NCBI RefSeq assembly: GCF_000832305.1
Contig: NZ_CP010537.1
Span: forward strand, 1,116,001-1,180,000
Origin: Cupriavidus basilensis
Lineage (GTDB): Bacteria > Pseudomonadota > Gammaproteobacteria > Burkholderiales > Burkholderiaceae
Direction: 5' to 3'
Length of the DNA: 64,000 nucleotides
Shown: positions 17,855 to 26,451 of the stretch, piece after piece
Numbering within the stretch: position 1 is the first letter of the stretch
How the letters are laid out: each line of letters begins with the position of its first letter
The notes under the pieces: generated by a model
Databases searched by the model: none
Told to the model about the DNA's origin: nothing
Seen by the model: the letters and a program-made list of their open reading frames with translations, nothing else
Made by a program: the position numbers and the translations under genes

Positions 17855-18877
17855 TCAGTAGTAATGCAGGTCGGTCGCCTTCCCCCAGAATACACGGTAG
17901 GCATACACCGTGTAACCCAGGATGGTCGGCAGCACCACTGCCGCGCCTACCAGGATCACCCCCAGCGACTCCGGCGCGCTCGCAGCTTGCCAGATATCGA
18001 TCCTGTCCACCACCAGGTACGGGAAAATGCTGTAGGCCAGGCCGTTGAACGCCATCAGGAAGATCACCGCCGTGCCGGCGAAGGGCACCCAGCACCAGCG
18101 GTCGTTGCCGCGGTCGTGCATGGCCGGCAGGCGCCGCAGCAGGCGGTCGATGAGGATGAACAGCGCCACCGTGACCAGCGGGATCGGCGCCAGCAGGATG
18201 ATGTTGGGCAGCGAGAACCATTTGTCGAAGATGCGCTGGCTCACCATCGGCGTGACCAGCGAGATCGCCGCCACGCCAATGCCTGTCAGCCAAAGGCTGC
18301 GGCGTGCCCAGTACATGGCGCGCCGCTGCAGGCTGCCGCTGGTCTTCATGATCAGCCAGCCCGCGCCCAGCAGGCAGTAGCCCGCCACCAGGCACAGGCC
18401 CACCACTACCGCAAAGGCCAGGTCGAGCCAGCCGTGCTGGAATCCCGTGATATACAGGCCGAGCATCAGGCCCTGCGAGAACGCGGCCAGCAGCGAGCCG
18501 GCGTAGAACGCGCGGTTCCACCACGGCTTGTGGTGCGCGCGTGCCTTCACGCGGAAGTCGAACGCCACGCCGCGCAGGATCAGCCCTGCCAGCATCAGCG
18601 CCACCGGCAGGTAGAGCTGGGTCAGGATCACGCCGTGCGCAATGGGAAAGGCCACCAGCAGCAGGCCCACGCCCAGCACCAGCCAGGTCTCGTTGGCATC
18701 CCAGAACGGGCCGATGGAGGCGATCATGGTGTCCTTGTCGGCATCGTCCGCGCGGCGCAGCAGCACGCCCACGCCCAGGTCGTAGCCGTCCAGGATCACG
18801 TAGACCAGCATGGAGATGCCCATCAGGGCCAGGAACACCAGCGGCATCCAGCCGGCGGGTTGGGTCAGGTCGGTCAT
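17855..18877 (-). CDS. cydB: Cytochrome bd-type quinol oxidase subunit II
   Basis: A 340-residue, multi-spanning subunit II of cytochrome bd oxidase. It begins PLVFLALMGISMLVYVILDG with the conserved DGYDLGVGVL motif, then SIGPFWDANETWLVLG and a terminal VFWGKATDLHYY. It pairs with subunit I, whose gene overlaps it by 4 bases (ATGA), and oxidises ubiquinol with oxygen in the inner membrane without pumping protons. The short Q-loop of its partner suggests the cyanide-insensitive (CioAB) branch. Confidence 0.93.
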   Translation of the reverse strand: MTDLTQPAGWMPLVFLALMGISMLVYVILDGYDLGVGVLLRRADDADKDTMIASIGPFWDANETWLVLGVGLLLVAFPIAHGVILTQLYLPVALMLAGLILRGVAFDFRVKARAHHKPWWNRAFYAGSLLAAFSQGLMLGLYITGFQHGWLDLAFAVVVGLCLVAGYCLLGAGWLIMKTSGSLQRRAMYWARRSLWLTGIGVAAISLVTPMVSQRIFDKWFSLPNIILLAPIPLVTVALFILIDRLLRRLPAMHDRGNDRWCWVPFAGTAVIFLMAFNGLAYSIFPYLVVDRIDIWQAASAPESLGVILVGAAVVLPTILGYTVYAYRVFWGKATDLHYY

Positions 18878-20253
18878 TCTGCGCTCCGCGGTTCGCCGGG
18901 CAACACGGCTTGAGGGGGGGCGGTCCGCGGGCTGTCCACCTTCGGGTCGGTCCCGGCCTTGCGTGCCAGGTGGAACACCACCGAGACATAGGCCGCGATC
19001 AGCGCCAGGTAGAGTGCCAGGTACATCGCCAGCGTGGAGGCGATCATCGCCGCCGGCACCTTGGACGCGGCCTGCGCTGTGGTCAGCACGCCGTACACCA
19101 GGTAAGGCTGGCGGCCGATCTCGGTCACGTACCAGCCAGCCACCAGGGCCACCCAGCCGGAGAAGGTCATGGCAATCAGTACGCGCGCCATCCACGGCGC
19201 AGGCTGGCCGCCACGGCGCAACTGCCACGCCGCCGCCCATGATGCCGCCAGCATCAGCAGGCCCACGCCCACCATGATCCGAAAGGCGAAGAACAGCGGC
19301 GCCACCGGCGGGTGCTTGTCGCCAAAGGCATCGATGCCCTTGATCTCGCCATCCATGTGATGCGTCAGGTAGAGCGAGGCCAGCTTTGGAATGGCGATCT
19401 CGAAATCATTGCTTTGCGTGCTTGCGTTGGGCACGCCGAACAACACGGCGGGCGCGCCCTTCTCCGTCTTCCAGATCCCCTCCATCGCAGCGATCTTGGC
19501 CGGCTGGTGGTGCAGCGTATTCAGGCCATGCAGGTCGCCCGCCACGATCTGCAGCGGGATCAGCACCGCGGCAATGGTCACGCCGGTGCGCAGCGACGAC
19601 AGCACCTCCGGCGCGCGGTCGCCACGCAGCCAGCGATAGGCCGAGATGCCCGCCAGCAGGAACGCCACGGTCAGCCCCGACGCCAGCAGCATATGCACGA
19701 AGCGGTACGGGAACGATGGGTTGAAGATCACCGCCAGCCAGCTCGTCACATGCACGCGGCCATCGATGATCTCGAAGCCCGCCGGGGTTTGCATCCACGA
19801 ATTCAGCGCCAGGATCCAGAACGCCGACAACGTGGTGCCGCCCGCCACCAGCAAGGTGGCGATGGTATGCGTGCGGTTGCTCACGCGGCGCATGCCGAAC
19901 AGCATGATGCCGAGGAGGGTCGCCTCCAGGAAGAACGCGGTGAGCACCTCGTAGGCCAGCAACGGGCCGGCCACGTTGCCCACGGTCTCCATATAGCCCG
20001 GCCAGTTGGTGCCAAACTGGAAACTCATGGTGATGCCGCTGACCACGCCCAGCGCAAAGGTCAGCGCAAAGATTTTCACCCAGAAACGGTACGCTGCCAT
20101 CCAGCGTTCATCGCCGGTCTTATTGAAGCGCAGCTTGAAAAACAGCAACACCCAGCCCAGCGAGATGCTGATGGTGGGAAACAAGATGTGGAACGTGATG
20201 TTGGCGGCAAACTGCACGCGCGCAAGCACCACCGGGTCGAGCGACGAGAACAT
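18874..20253 (-). CDS. cydA: Cytochrome bd-type quinol oxidase subunit I (cyanide-insensitive type)
   Basis: A 459-residue subunit I with about nine membrane segments. Haem and quinol determinants are visible: RVQFAANITFHILFP (His ligand), WVKIFALTFALGVVSG, MSFQFGTNWPGY, GDLHGLNTLHHQPAKIAAME (Q-loop start) and GWYVTEIGRQPYLVYG. The Q-loop is short, about 459 residues total against about 520 in E. coli CydA, as in CioA. AAGGAG precedes the ATG. It is 4 bases after a MarR/GbsR-type regulator gene and overlaps cydB, giving one operon for respiration at low oxygen or under respiratory poisons. Confidence 0.93.
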   Translation of the reverse strand: MFSSLDPVVLARVQFAANITFHILFPTISISLGWVLLFFKLRFNKTGDERWMAAYRFWVKIFALTFALGVVSGITMSFQFGTNWPGYMETVGNVAGPLLAYEVLTAFFLEATLLGIMLFGMRRVSNRTHTIATLLVAGGTTLSAFWILALNSWMQTPAGFEIIDGRVHVTSWLAVIFNPSFPYRFVHMLLASGLTVAFLLAGISAYRWLRGDRAPEVLSSLRTGVTIAAVLIPLQIVAGDLHGLNTLHHQPAKIAAMEGIWKTEKGAPAVLFGVPNASTQSNDFEIAIPKLASLYLTHHMDGEIKGIDAFGDKHPPVAPLFFAFRIMVGVGLLMLAASWAAAWQLRRGGQPAPWMARVLIAMTFSGWVALVAGWYVTEIGRQPYLVYGVLTTAQAASKVPAAMIASTLAMYLALYLALIAAYVSVVFHLARKAGTDPKVDSPRTAPPQAVLPGEPRSAE

Positions 20254-20257
20254 GCAA

Positions 20258-20875
20258 CTACTCCTTCCGGGTGCGGGTCGTCCTGGCTTTCACGGCACTG
20301 GCGGGGGGTGTGCCGGCGCGGGCTTTTCCGCCGATGGCAAGGCTGAGCTTGTCCTTCACGTCCAGCAGCTTGTTGACCTTGGAGCCGAGCTTCATCAGCT
20401 TCTCCAGCGTGGCCACATCCAGCTTCTGGATTTCGCCGAACCAGCTCGTCACCAGCAGGATCAGCCCATACATCTCCTTCATCCGCTCCTGCGCATGGCG
20501 ATCGCCCGGATCGCTCACGGCCTCCAGCTGGACCTCGCGCAGCATGGACAACGTGGGGTCGATCTCGCGCCGGCGGCGTTCCTCGGCCAGGGTGCGGAAA
20601 ATCGCCCAGACATCGTCAGGTGCCGAGAAATACTCTCGGCGGTCGCCCGGCTGGTGAGACAGCTTGACCAGGTTCCACGACTCCAGCTCCTTCAGCCCGA
20701 TGCTGACATTGGAGCGCGAGAAGCCCAGCGCCTCGGCGATTTCGTCGGCGTTGAGCGGGCGGGAGGCGGTAAACAGCAGGGCATAGATTTGCCCAACCGT
20801 GCGGTTGATGCCCCAGCGGCTGCCCATTTCACCGAAGTGAAGCACGAAGCGCTGGATCAGGGGCGACAGATGCAT
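20258..20875 (-). CDS. GbsR/MarR-family transcriptional regulator
   Basis: A 205-residue GbsR-like winged helix regulator: VGQIYALLFTASRPLNADEI and LGFSRSNVSIGLKELESWNLV form the helix-turn-helix at about residues 25-75, followed by helical dimerisation sequence and a basic tail (VKARTTRTRKE). It is the first gene of the bd oxidase operon, with the cydA start 4 bases after its stop, so it most likely controls the oxidase. The signal is unknown. Confidence 0.87.
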   Translation of the reverse strand: MHLSPLIQRFVLHFGEMGSRWGINRTVGQIYALLFTASRPLNADEIAEALGFSRSNVSIGLKELESWNLVKLSHQPGDRREYFSAPDDVWAIFRTLAEERRRREIDPTLSMLREVQLEAVSDPGDRHAQERMKEMYGLILLVTSWFGEIQKLDVATLEKLMKLGSKVNKLLDVKDKLSLAIGGKARAGTPPASAVKARTTRTRKE

Positions 20876-21272
20876 CTTGTTTGTTTTGAATTTTTAGGAA
20901 GTTGTGAAAGTTTAGTATGAAAAGGCGGGCTGTGCTGCGGTGCGGGGTGCGGCAACGGGTCGCTGCTGTCCGGCCTCGGTTGTCACCTCCCAAAGTTGTT
21001 GGGTACACCGAAGCTGCGAAGGCAAGGGGTTGCCTATTGGGATGGCGCTTTGTGACTGGAGGTCATGTTGATGAGATCTGCGCCAGCCTCCTGGCAGAGA
21101 GGTGGCAAGGCCCGTGAGCGGTGGACATCCTGAGGGGCACTGGGCGCGAAGGTCAGGGCTGCCGCAAGCGCCCATGACACGGTTCGGTCGACAGGCGTCT
21201 ACAAAGTCCCCCCAACTATCGTGGCTCAAGCCATCCGTGCTCGCCTTGCTTCTAACAACTGAAAACGCTTTT
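20876..21272. other. Intergenic region between the bd oxidase operon and aceA
   Basis: About 400 bases with no supportable gene; divergent promoters are expected. The AT-rich part near aceA carries the repeats listed next. Confidence 0.4.
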
Positions 21273-21350
21273 CACATTGCGGGATTCGCGCCGAGTTTCC
21301 CCAGGATTTCGTTTTCGTTTCTCGAAAACACGTTCCACATTGCGAAATTC
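21273..21350. promoter_or_regulatory. Direct and inverted repeats upstream of aceA
   Basis: CACATTGCGGGATTC (21273-21287) and CACATTGCGAAATTC (21336-21350) are direct repeats 63 bases apart, six helical turns. Between them GTTTTCG (21311-21317) and CGAAAAC (21323-21329) form a perfect inverted repeat with a 5-base spacer. They lie 160-240 bases before the isocitrate lyase start and probably bind an acetate/fatty-acid regulator; which one is not known. Confidence 0.5.
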
Positions 21351-21512
21351 AATCGCTATCTCATTGAAAAATAAGGATAAACCAACTCTTATGTCTTATA
21401 TAAGACTTCACCGCAGTGCACCAGAAGCGCCATACAATGATTCCACGCTGCTTGCTTCGATATCCGTAGCGGCACACGCACCCCTTTCTTCAAACGCGCT
21501 TAGGAATTTCAC

Positions 21513-23093
21513 ATGGCCCAGTATCAAGACGACATCAAGGCAGTTGCTGGTTTGAAAGAGAACCACGGCAGCGCATGGAATGCCATCAACCCCGAGTATG
21601 CCGCCCGCATGCGTGCCCAGAACAAGTTCAAGACGGGCCTGGACATCGCCAAGTACACCGCCAAGATCATGCGCGCCGACATGGCCGCCTACGATGCCGA
21701 CTCGTCCAAGTACACCCAGTCGCTGGGTTGCTGGCACGGCTTCATCGGCCAGCAGAAGATGATCTCCATCAAGAAGCACTTCAACAGCACCGAGCGCCGC
21801 TACCTTTACCTGTCCGGCTGGATGGTGGCCGCGCTGCGCTCCGAGTTCGGCCCGCTGCCGGACCAGTCGATGCACGAAAAGACCTCCGTCAGCGCGCTGA
21901 TCCGCGAGCTGTACACCTTCCTGCGCCAGGCCGACGCCCGTGAACTGGGTGGCCTGTTCCGCGAACTGGATGCTGCCCAAGGACCCGCCAAGGCCGCCAT
22001 CCAGGAAAAAATCGACAACCACGTCACCCACGTTGTGCCCATCATCGCGGACATCGACGCGGGCTTCGGCAACGCCGAGGCAACGTACCTGCTGGCCAAG
22101 CAGTTCATCGAAGCGGGCGCATGCTGCATTCAGATCGAAAACCAGGTGTCCGACGAGAAGCAGTGCGGCCACCAGGATGGCAAGGTCACCGTGCCGCACG
22201 AGGACTTCCTGGCCAAGATCCGCGCTATCCGCTACGCCTTCCTGGAGCTCGGCGTGGACGACGGCGTCATTGTGGCCCGTACCGACTCGCTGGGCGCTGG
22301 CCTGACCAAGCAGATCGCCGTGACCAACACGACGGGTGACCTGGGCGATCAATACAATTCCTTCCTCGATTGCGAAGAATTGTCGGCCGACGAACTGGGC
22401 AATGGCGACGTCATCATCAAGCGCGACGGCAAGCTGCTGCGCCCTAAGCGCCTGCCTAGCAACCTGTTCCAGTTCCGCGCCGGCACGGGCGAAGCGCGCT
22501 GCGTGCTGGATTGCGTCACCGCACTGCAAAACGGCGCTGACCTGCTGTGGATCGAGACCGAAAAGCCGCATATCGCCCAGATCGGCGGCATGGTCAGCGA
22601 GATTCGCAAAGTCATCCCGAACGCCAAGCTGGTGTACAACAACAGCCCATCGTTCAACTGGACCCTGAATTTCCGCCAGCAGGTGTATGACGCGATGAAG
22701 GCCGCAGGCAAGGATGTGTCGGCATACGAGCGCACCCAACTGATGAACGTGGAATACGATCAGACCGAACTGGCGAAGCTCGCCGACGAAAAGATCCGGA
22801 CCTTCCAGGCCGACTCGTCGCGCGAAGCAGGTATCTTCCACCATCTGATCACGCTGCCGACCTACCACACCGCCGCGCTGTCGACCGACAACCTGGCCAA
22901 GGAATACTTCGGCGACCAGGGCATGCTGGGCTATGTGGCTGGCGTGCAGCGCAAGGAAATCCGTCAGGGCATCGCCTGTGTCAAGCACCAGAACATGTCC
23001 GGCTCGGATATCGGCGACGACCACAAGGAGTATTTCAGCGGCGAAGCAGCTCTGAAAGCGGCAGGTAAAGACAACACCATGAATCAGTTCTGA
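21513..23093 (+). CDS. aceA: Isocitrate lyase
   Basis: A 526-residue isocitrate lyase, which splits isocitrate into glyoxylate and succinate in the glyoxylate bypass during growth on acetate or fatty acids. The catalytic loop is KQCGH at residues 216-220 (C218) in place of the KKCGH of E. coli. Other sites: [17 protein letters not shown] (Mg binding) at 176-192, [18 protein letters not shown] and [14 protein letters not shown]. The length matches the betaproteobacterial long form rather than the 434-residue E. coli enzyme. AGGA lies 8 bases before the ATG. It is followed at once by a strong terminator and appears to be transcribed alone. Confidence 0.97.
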   Translation: MAQYQDDIKAVAGLKENHGSAWNAINPEYAARMRAQNKFKTGLDIAKYTAKIMRADMAAYDADSSKYTQSLGCWHGFIGQQKMISIKKHFNSTERRYLYLSGWMVAALRSEFGPLPDQSMHEKTSVSALIRELYTFLRQADARELGGLFRELDAAQGPAKAAIQEKIDNHVTHVVPIIADIDAGFGNAEATYLLAKQFIEAGACCIQIENQVSDEKQCGHQDGKVTVPHEDFLAKIRAIRYAFLELGVDDGVIVARTDSLGAGLTKQIAVTNTTGDLGDQYNSFLDCEELSADELGNGDVIIKRDGKLLRPKRLPSNLFQFRAGTGEARCVLDCVTALQNGADLLWIETEKPHIAQIGGMVSEIRKVIPNAKLVYNNSPSFNWTLNFRQQVYDAMKAAGKDVSAYERTQLMNVEYDQTELAKLADEKIRTFQADSSREAGIFHHLITLPTYHTAALSTDNLAKEYFGDQGMLGYVAGVQRKEIRQGIACVKHQNMSGSDIGDDHKEYFSGEAALKAAGKDNTMNQF

Positions 23094-23118
23094 TAGCAGT
23101 AATACGCTTCAAACACAG

Positions 23119-23152
23119 CGCCAACCCAGAACGGGTTGGCGTTTTTCTTTTT
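23119..23152 (+). terminator. Rho-independent terminator of aceA
   Basis: CGCCAACCC (23119-23127), a 5-base loop and GGGTTGGCG (23133-23141) form a perfect 9-bp stem, followed by TTTTTCTTTTT. A classic terminator 26 bases after the aceA stop. Confidence 0.93.
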
Positions 23153-23480
<328 letters not shown>

Positions 23481-23503
23481 GCTAGGGTAAACCCATGGTT
23501 GCG

Positions 23504-23545
23504 AATATGTTTGAACATATTATAGTTTTATATGTTCGAACATAT
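23504..23545. promoter_or_regulatory. Two tandem palindromic operators
   Basis: AATATGTT-TG-AACATATT (23504-23521) and ATATGTTCGAACATAT (23530-23545) are both perfect palindromes sharing the half-site ATATGTT, with centres 25 bases apart. They lie 43-84 bases before the lyase start in a short AT-rich stretch. A dimeric regulator coded elsewhere probably binds here. Confidence 0.65.
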
Positions 23546-23587
23546 TGGAACGTGTTCGCGAAACCAGCAATTACCTCAGAGGCCGAT

Positions 23588-24958
23588 ATGTCCACTTTCT
23601 CCGTCCCCATGGCTAGCACCGTCGTTGATTCGATTTTGTTCCGCGATGCCTTTGGCACCGCCAGGATGCGCGAGATCTTCTCCGACCGGGCGCTGATCCA
23701 GCGTTACATCGACGCCGAGATCGCGCTGGCGAAGGCCGAAGCGCGCGTCGGCGTGATCCCGGCCGAGGCGGCGGAAGTGATTGCGCGCGAGTCGCGCATC
23801 GAGCGCATCGACTTTGACCATATGCGTGAGGAGACGGACATCGTCGGGTACCCGATCCTGCCGCTGGTGCATCAGCTTGTGGGCATGTGCGGCGATGCCG
23901 GCCGCTATGTGCACTGGGGCGCGACCACGCAGGACATCATGGACACCGCGGTGGCACTGCAGGTGCGCGACGCGCTAGACAGCATCGATACCGATATCCG
24001 CGAACTGCGCGCCATCCTGGCAGACCTGGCGGTCAAGCATCGTGACACGCCCATGGCCGGCCGCACCCACCTGCAGCAGGCGCTGCCGGTCACTTTTGGC
24101 TACAAGGTAGCCATCTGGCTCGCCATGTTCGACCGCCACCAGCAGCGTCTGGCGGAATTGCGCCCGCGGGTGGCCGTGGTGGAGTTTGCCGGTGCGGCGG
24201 GCACCCTGGCCTCGCTGGGCGACAAGGGCTTCGCGGTGCAGCAGGCGATGGCCGGGGAACTTGGGCTGGGCGTGCCGGCAACCACCTGGCATGTGGCACG
24301 TGACGGCTTTGCCGAGGCGGTGAACCTGCTCGCACTGATCACAGGTTCCCTTGGCAAGATCGCGCTCGACATCATGATCATGGCGTCGACCGAGTTCGCC
24401 GAGGTCTACGAGCCGTTCGTCAAAGGCCGTGGCGCCTCCAGCACCATGCCGCAAAAGCGCAATCCGATCTCCAGCGAACTGATGCTGGCCGCCTCGAAGG
24501 CAGTGCGCCAGCACGCGGGCCTGATGGTCGATGCCATGGTGCAGGACTTCGAGCGCGCCACCGGCCCCTGGCATGCGGAATGGATCGCCATTCCCGAGAG
24601 CTTCATCTTTTCCTCCGGCGCCCTGCACCAGGCGAAGTTCGCGCTTGGCGGCCTCGTCGTCGATACCGAACGCATGAAGCACAACCTCGGCATCACCCGA
24701 GGCCTGATCGTGGCCGAAGCGGTGATGATGGGCATGGCCCCATTCACCGGCCGCCAGCAGGCGCACGACATCGTCTACGACGCCTGCCGCACCGTGAACG
24801 AGAAGGGCGGCACGCTGGCCGAGGCGCTGATGGCACTGCCTGAGGTCACGCAACACTTCGATCGTGCGGCGATCGACCGTTTGACCGATCCGGCCAACTA
24901 TCTTGGCCTGGCTCCGCAGATGGTGGACCGCGCCGTCGCTTTGTCGAGCGGCGTGTAA
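23588..24958 (+). CDS. Fumarase/aspartase-superfamily lyase (3-carboxymuconate cycloisomerase / adenylosuccinate lyase-like)
   Basis: A 456-residue member of the superfamily that eliminates fumarate or isomerises related acids. Conserved regions: VHWGATTQDIMDTA near 120, AGRTHLQQALPVTFG near 158 and the signature GASSTMPQKRNPISSE near 277. It most resembles PcaB-type cycloisomerases, but no other protocatechuate-pathway gene adjoins it and the next gene is a dicarboxylate symporter, so a lyase acting on a substituted succinate is equally possible. The ATG at 23588 is where similarity begins; an upstream in-frame ATG at 23495 would read through the operators. Confidence 0.8.
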   Translation: MSTFSVPMASTVVDSILFRDAFGTARMREIFSDRALIQRYIDAEIALAKAEARVGVIPAEAAEVIARESRIERIDFDHMREETDIVGYPILPLVHQLVGMCGDAGRYVHWGATTQDIMDTAVALQVRDALDSIDTDIRELRAILADLAVKHRDTPMAGRTHLQQALPVTFGYKVAIWLAMFDRHQQRLAELRPRVAVVEFAGAAGTLASLGDKGFAVQQAMAGELGLGVPATTWHVARDGFAEAVNLLALITGSLGKIALDIMIMASTEFAEVYEPFVKGRGASSTMPQKRNPISSELMLAASKAVRQHAGLMVDAMVQDFERATGPWHAEWIAIPESFIFSSGALHQAKFALGGLVVDTERMKHNLGITRGLIVAEAVMMGMAPFTGRQQAHDIVYDACRTVNEKGGTLAEALMALPEVTQHFDRAAIDRLTDPANYLGLAPQMVDRAVALSSGV

Positions 24959-24981
24959 GAAGCAGCATCGAGGAGACAGCT

Positions 24982-26388
24982 ATGGAAAACCACTCATCCG
25001 GCGCAGACGCGCTGATCTCGTCCCCGAGAAAATTACCCTGGTATCGCAAGCTGGGTATGCAAGTGCTGGTGTCGCTGGTGCTTGGCATCGCGGTGGGCTT
25101 CATCTTCCCGAAGTTCGCCTCGCAGCTCAAGCTGCTCGGCGACATGTTCCTCTCACTGATCAAGGCGGGCGTGGCGCCGCTGGTGTTTCTCACCATTGTC
25201 CACGGCATTGCGTCGGCGGGCGATGTGAAGAGTGCCGGCCGCGTTGGCTGGCGCTCCATCTTCTACTTCGAAGTGCTCTCGACCATTGCCCTGGTCGTGG
25301 GCATGCTGGCGGGTAACCTGTTGCAGATCGGCAAGGGCATGACCACGGTAGCCACCGGCGCCGCCCCGCCCGTGGTGGCCAAGGCCGGGCCGCACGGCTT
25401 CCTGGAGTTCATGGCCCACATCGTGCCAGACAACTTTGTGGGGGCGTTTGCCAAGGGCGAGCTGCTGCAGGTGGTGGTGCTTGCGGTGATGGTCGGCATC
25501 GGCATCCTCGCCATTCCGGAAGGCCGGCGCGAGAAGATCAACGAGGGCCTCGGCCAGATCTCCGAGGTACTGTTCTCCTTTATCAACCTGGTGATGAAAC
25601 TGGCGCCGATCGGCACGTTCGGCGCAGTAGCCTATTCGGTCGGCAGCAACGGCACCGCCGTGCTGATCGCGTTGGCACAACTCGTGTTCAGCTTCTACGC
25701 GGTGGTGGCGGCTTTTATCGTGGTGGTTCTGGGCCTGGTGGCACGGCTGGCAGGCTTCAGTCTCTGGCGTTTCCTGCGCTACATCAAAGACGAGATCCTT
25801 ATCGTGCTCGGCACCGCATCGTCGGAAAGTGCGCTGCCCCGCCTGCTGATCAAGCTGGAGCGATTAGGTTGCGCGAAGCAGACCGTGGGCCTGGTGCTGC
25901 CAACCGGCTACGCATTCAACCTCGATGGCACCTCGCTCTTCATGGCCATGGGCGTGATGTTCATCGCGCATGCCTACGGCGTGCCGCTGTCGCTGGATCA
26001 GCAGATTGGCATCCTGTTGCTGATGCTCCTGACTTCCAAGGGCGCGGCGACCGTCTCCGGCGGCTCCTTCGTGGTCTTCGCTGCAACGGTGACTTCGACC
26101 GGGATGCTGCCGGTCGAAGGACTGGCCGTTATTTTTGGCGTCTACCGCTTCCTGTCGATGGCGATCTCCACCTGCAATACGATCGGCAACAGCGTCGCGA
26201 CCGTGGTCATCGCCAAGTGGTCCGGCACCTTTGACCACGAGATTGCGCAGCGGCATCTATATCCCGAGCGCTTTCCTGAAACGGCCAACGCCGATGCCGC
26301 GCTCGACGATGGCAACCTTTTGCCCGAGGACTCCGGGCAAGGCAATCCACACACTGCCGGTATCCCGCTCTCGAAATCCGGAGTGTGA
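24982..26388 (+). CDS. Dicarboxylate/amino acid:cation symporter (DctA/GltP family)
   Basis: A 468-residue inner-membrane transporter with the family's conserved re-entrant loops: FLSLIKAGVAPLVFLTIVHG, VLGTASSESALPRLL (serine-rich loop), PTGYAFNLDGTSLFMAMGVMF and CNTIGNSVATVVIAKW. It imports C4-dicarboxylates or acidic amino acids with cations. A GAGGAG site precedes the ATG, 23 bases after the lyase stop, so the two are one operon: uptake followed by lyase cleavage of a dicarboxylate-like compound. The hydrophilic tail of about 40 residues is not conserved. Confidence 0.9.
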   Translation: MENHSSGADALISSPRKLPWYRKLGMQVLVSLVLGIAVGFIFPKFASQLKLLGDMFLSLIKAGVAPLVFLTIVHGIASAGDVKSAGRVGWRSIFYFEVLSTIALVVGMLAGNLLQIGKGMTTVATGAAPPVVAKAGPHGFLEFMAHIVPDNFVGAFAKGELLQVVVLAVMVGIGILAIPEGRREKINEGLGQISEVLFSFINLVMKLAPIGTFGAVAYSVGSNGTAVLIALAQLVFSFYAVVAAFIVVVLGLVARLAGFSLWRFLRYIKDEILIVLGTASSESALPRLLIKLERLGCAKQTVGLVLPTGYAFNLDGTSLFMAMGVMFIAHAYGVPLSLDQQIGILLLMLLTSKGAATVSGGSFVVFAATVTSTGMLPVEGLAVIFGVYRFLSMAISTCNTIGNSVATVVIAKWSGTFDHEIAQRHLYPERFPETANADAALDDGNLLPEDSGQGNPHTAGIPLSKSGV

Positions 26389-26412
26389 TCGGTCCATCCC
26401 GCCATGGAAGCG

Positions 26413-26451
26413 AAGGCGCCAATTCAAGCGCATTGGTTCAAGTGGCGCCTT
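26413..26451. terminator. Inverted repeat between convergent genes
   Basis: AAGGCGCCA (26413-26421) and TGGCGCCTT (26443-26451) are perfect inverted repeats with a 21-base loop, at the junction of the convergent symporter and MFS genes and overlapping the MFS 3' end. A bidirectional terminator is plausible; there is no clear T tract. Confidence 0.4.
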
